Of a stretch of DNA of 44,713 nucleotides, positions 42,430 through 44,713 are shown in pieces. Numbering within the stretch: position 1 is the first letter of the stretch; each line of letters starts with the position of its first letter. Source of the stretch: Acidobacteriota bacterium (lineage in GTDB: Bacteria; Acidobacteriota; Terriglobia; Acidiferrales; UBA7541). The notes beneath the pieces are model-generated. The model was not told the origin of the DNA and ran no database searches. It saw only the letters and a list, made by a program, of their open reading frames with translations. A program made the translations under genes and the position numbers. The stretch lies in contig QHYZ01000087.1 of NCBI GenBank assembly GCA_003225295.1, positions 1-44,713 on the forward strand, read 5' to 3'.

Positions 42430-43449
42430 TTATTCCTTTTCTGACTCTGGTTTGAGCAACACTTTCATGACACCTCGCTCTTGAGCAAAGCGCAGTGCCG
42501 TCGGCGCATGACTCAAAGGAAAGGTACGCGTGATCAGCGGCGTGGGGTCGATCTCGCCGGAGCGCAGGAGAGTAATGGCCTTCGCGAATGGCCCGCAACG
42601 AGAACCGACAATGGTGATCTCCTTGACGACGATGGGCCAGGTTTCCACCGGCGCCGCACCGTGAAACGTAGATTTCAGCACCAGCGTGCCCCGCGGCTCG
42701 ATTATCTGTTGCGCAAGCGCCAAACCCGTGGGAGAGCCAGTGGCCTCAACCACCAGGCGAAATGATTCTTGAACAAGCTTCAAATCGCTGGCGTTGCCAC
42801 GGACTTTTTTTGTCGTGATTCCCGCCCGGCGGGCTAAACCCATCTTTCTTTCGTGTTTGCCGAACATCACTACGCGTGGGATCGTCGCGCGCAGCACCCG
42901 CGCGATCAGTTGCGCAAGTTTCCCGTCCCCCAGTACCGCCGCCTCGCGAACTTTCCTTACATCCACTTGCTCTAGTATTTCGCAAGCCGCAGCTAGTGGC
43001 TCGACAAACACCGCCTGCTCATCACTGACGCCATCCGGCACGGCGTGGAGATTGTCCAGCGGCAGGGTGAGATACTCTGCGTAAGCCCCTGGATGGCCGA
43101 TGATTCCCAGCACTGTCCGGCGCGCGCAATGCCTTTTGAGTCCCCGTCGGCAAAAGTCGCACATCGGACGCCGCCCTAGCGCCCGGCATGAAATATTGAT
43201 TTCGCCGCAAACCTGCTGCCCCAGCCATTTTTTCTTTGCGGCAGACGCCACCCCGCGCACTTCTTCCACCGTGCCGACAAATTCATGCCCTGGAACTCCG
43301 CGAAAATTGTAATAACCGCGCAGCAGCTCCACATCGGTGTTGCAGATGCCCACCAGCTGCACGCGCACCAGCGCCCACCCATGCCGTAGTCTTGGCATCG
43401 GTCCCGGTATTGCTTTCAATTTTCCATTTTCAATGCGGAAGGAGAGCAC
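42430..43449 (-). CDS. Zinc-dependent alcohol dehydrogenase-like MDR protein
   Basis: 339 residues from a GTG. Catalytic zinc ligands: GICNTDVELL (Cys) and PGHEFVGTVEEV (His-Glu). Four structural-zinc cysteines are present (CGEINISCRALGRRP then MCDFC and HC), followed by AEYLTLPLDNLHAVPDGVSD, FVEPLAAACEIL and a Rossmann core (VLGDGKLAQLIARVL) in which the usual GxGxxG is GDGKLA. It probably oxidises a secondary alcohol or polyol; the substrate is unknown. Convergent with larB (40 bp between stops). Confidence 0.88.
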   Translation of the reverse strand: MLSFRIENGKLKAIPGPMPRLRHGWALVRVQLVGICNTDVELLRGYYNFRGVPGHEFVGTVEEVRGVASAAKKKWLGQQVCGEINISCRALGRRPMCDFCRRGLKRHCARRTVLGIIGHPGAYAEYLTLPLDNLHAVPDGVSDEQAVFVEPLAAACEILEQVDVRKVREAAVLGDGKLAQLIARVLRATIPRVVMFGKHERKMGLARRAGITTKKVRGNASDLKLVQESFRLVVEATGSPTGLALAQQIIEPRGTLVLKSTFHGAAPVETWPIVVKEITIVGSRCGPFAKAITLLRSGEIDPTPLITRTFPLSHAPTALRFAQERGVMKVLLKPESEKE

Positions 43450-43510
43450 GGGCTACCTAGTTCGTTTTCTTCTTATCTTTACGGGATTGCGATCTCGCCG
43501 TCAAACCCCT

Positions 43511-43648
43511 TCACACCGGCGCCGCCATTTTCTCGATCAGATCGAACTTTGCTTCCAGTCGCACCAGCCGTCGATCACGCGGTCGACCTACCGAACGGTT
43601 TCGTCCCGATTCTTGGTCCTCCGGTCCGCGGCATGATTCGTCGTTCAT
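43511..43648 (-). CDS. Possible 45-residue ORF coupled to the permease remnant
   Basis: Its ATG overlaps the stop of the permease remnant (ATGA). The second half (LVRLEAKFDLIEKM) looks like a short amphipathic coiled coil; the first half is Arg/Ser/Gly rich. No family recognised. The overlap may be chance. Confidence 0.25.
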   Translation of the reverse strand: MNDESCRGPEDQESGRNRSVGRPRDRRLVRLEAKFDLIEKMAAPV

Positions 43649-44713
43649 TCGTAACGCAGAGCCACGATGGGGTCCACACGCATGGCGCGTCGAGCCGGAA
43701 CATAAGCAGCCATCAGAGCAACCGCAATCAGCAAAGCCGCCACGCCCACAAACGTCACCGGATCGTAGACGCCGACACCAAACAGCATGCTGGTCAGAAA
43801 TCGCGCCACGACAAATGCTCCCGCCAGCCCGAGCCCAAGTCCCAGCAGCGTCAACTTGAGTGTCTGCCCGAGAATCATACGTTGCACGGAAGCCAGTTGC
43901 GCTCCCAGCGCCATACGCAGTCCAATTTCCTGCGTGCGCTGGCTCACCGTGTAGCTCATCAGCCCATAAATTCCGATGGCCGCGAGCAGCAGCGCTAATC
44001 CCGCAAAGATGGTCACCAGCGCCGAAGAAAACCGCCGCGGCGAAACGCAACCCGAAATTAGAGACTCACCGTCCGAAACTCCGCGATTGGACGCCCCCCG
44101 CTGTCCGGGATCGGCTGCCCCTCGATGACGAAGCGCGTGGCTTGACGCAACTCCGTCCCCAAGGGCAGGTCGTCGATCCCGCCAACTTCCTTGACGCCGG
44201 GTAATGTTCGGATTCGGGCGGCGATTTCTTCGAATTGCCGGGCCTGCTTCCGCCCGTACTCGAGCTGCCCTTCGAGCGAAAGTTGGTTGTACTGCGCGAA
44301 AGAAATTCTGGCCTGCTGAATTTCCATCGCCAAAACGTGGTCGGGCCGGAATCCGGGATCGACTTCCAGCAAACGCTGGAAGCTCCGGAGCAGCAGTCCG
44401 GCTCCAATCAGGGGCACCAGCGCCATGGCGATTTCCGAAATCACCAGCAGGTTGTGCGTGCGGTGATGGCCGGAGGCGCTGGATCCCTTACTACCTTGTT
44501 TTAAGACGCCAGCTAGGTTGTTTCCCAGCATGCGCACGGCGGGCAGGAATCCACACGCAAGTCCTGCGGTTAGGCAAATGGCAACCGTAAATCCCAGCAC
44601 CCAGCCGTTCAGACCGGCCTCACGCAGCACCCCGAGGTCAGCGGGGACAAAGGCCAGCAACGCTTTCAGTCCGACAACAGCAAACAGCAGGCCCAGTGCG
44701 CCGCCAAACAAGG
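43645..44713 (-). pseudogene. ADOP-type permease with internal deletion (cut by window end)
   Basis: The upstream part (44713 to 44058) reads through the central helices (LGFTVAICLTAGLACGFLPA, LLVISEIAMALVPLIGAGLL) to RQATRFVIEGQPIPDSGG and AEFRTVSL, then TAA. A second frame (from about 44050 to 43645) resumes at RRFSSALVTIFAGLALLLAA and continues to the normal end RVDPIVALRYE. Set against the intact permease at 20047-22674, about 150-170 residues of the second periplasmic domain, lying between IEGQ and the last FtsX triplet, are missing and the frame changes at the join. So the gene cannot make a complete permease. The N-terminal half is beyond the window. Confidence 0.75.

Overview
The window reads as a chromosomal stretch of an Acidobacteriota bacterium. 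G+C content is moderately high by eye. Three genes encode large MacB-like permeases of the acidobacterial duplicated orphan permease (ADOP) type with no ATPase beside them, and two of these sit behind a PadR regulator. Menaquinone genes are of the futalosine type, and an ECF sigma/ZAS anti-sigma pair leads into HEAT-repeat proteins. The lineage is inferred from gene families, not from a marker tree. I see no rRNA, tRNA, CRISPR array, insertion sequence or prophage.

Layout. 1-8.6 kb: end of a UDP-glucose epimerase gene, a DPM1-like glycosyltransferase, the tRNA/rRNA radical-SAM modifiers mtaB and rlmN, acpS, a PgeF/YfiH laccase-domain gene, a cysteine dioxygenase, a frameshifted PH/zinc-ribbon pseudogene and an M16 peptidase. 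8.6-12.1 kb: an atypical ROK protein, soluble transhydrogenase sthA and a YycJ-like metallo-beta-lactamase-fold hydrolase. 12.2-16 kb: a tightly packed M20(dapE-like)-dapB-dapA-dapD lysine/diaminopimelate operon, preceded by a small ORF with five consecutive Cys codons and a hairpin. 16-20 kb (minus strand): an ECF sigma factor, a ZAS anti-sigma factor and two exported HEAT-repeat proteins, overlapped or almost abutting. 20-25.7 kb (minus): PadR and two 875-residue ADOP permeases, with palindromic candidate operators upstream. 26-30.4 kb: purB, efp with a clear promoter and terminator, and an exported M24 peptidase fused to a SnoaL-like domain. 30.6-36.5 kb (minus): an epoxide-hydrolase-like protein with an extra N-terminal domain, a CslA-like glycosyltransferase, a quinone oxidoreductase, a potassium-channel-like protein and OsmC. 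36.6-38.5 kb: DUF2071, an exported unknown protein and DUF486, the last two scrambled by a homopolymer. 38.8-42.4 kb: mqnE-mqnP-ubiX (menaquinone) and divergent larB. 42.4-44.7 kb: a zinc alcohol dehydrogenase and an internally deleted ADOP permease running off the window.

Most genes are housekeeping. The parts most worth a second look are the Cys-run leader ORF before the dap operon, the T9 tract that breaks two adjacent genes at once, the sigma/anti-sigma/HEAT operon, the in-frame VGQT(F/Y)L repeats inside two genes, the ROK protein without a recognisable phosphate-binding motif, and two clearly decayed genes.
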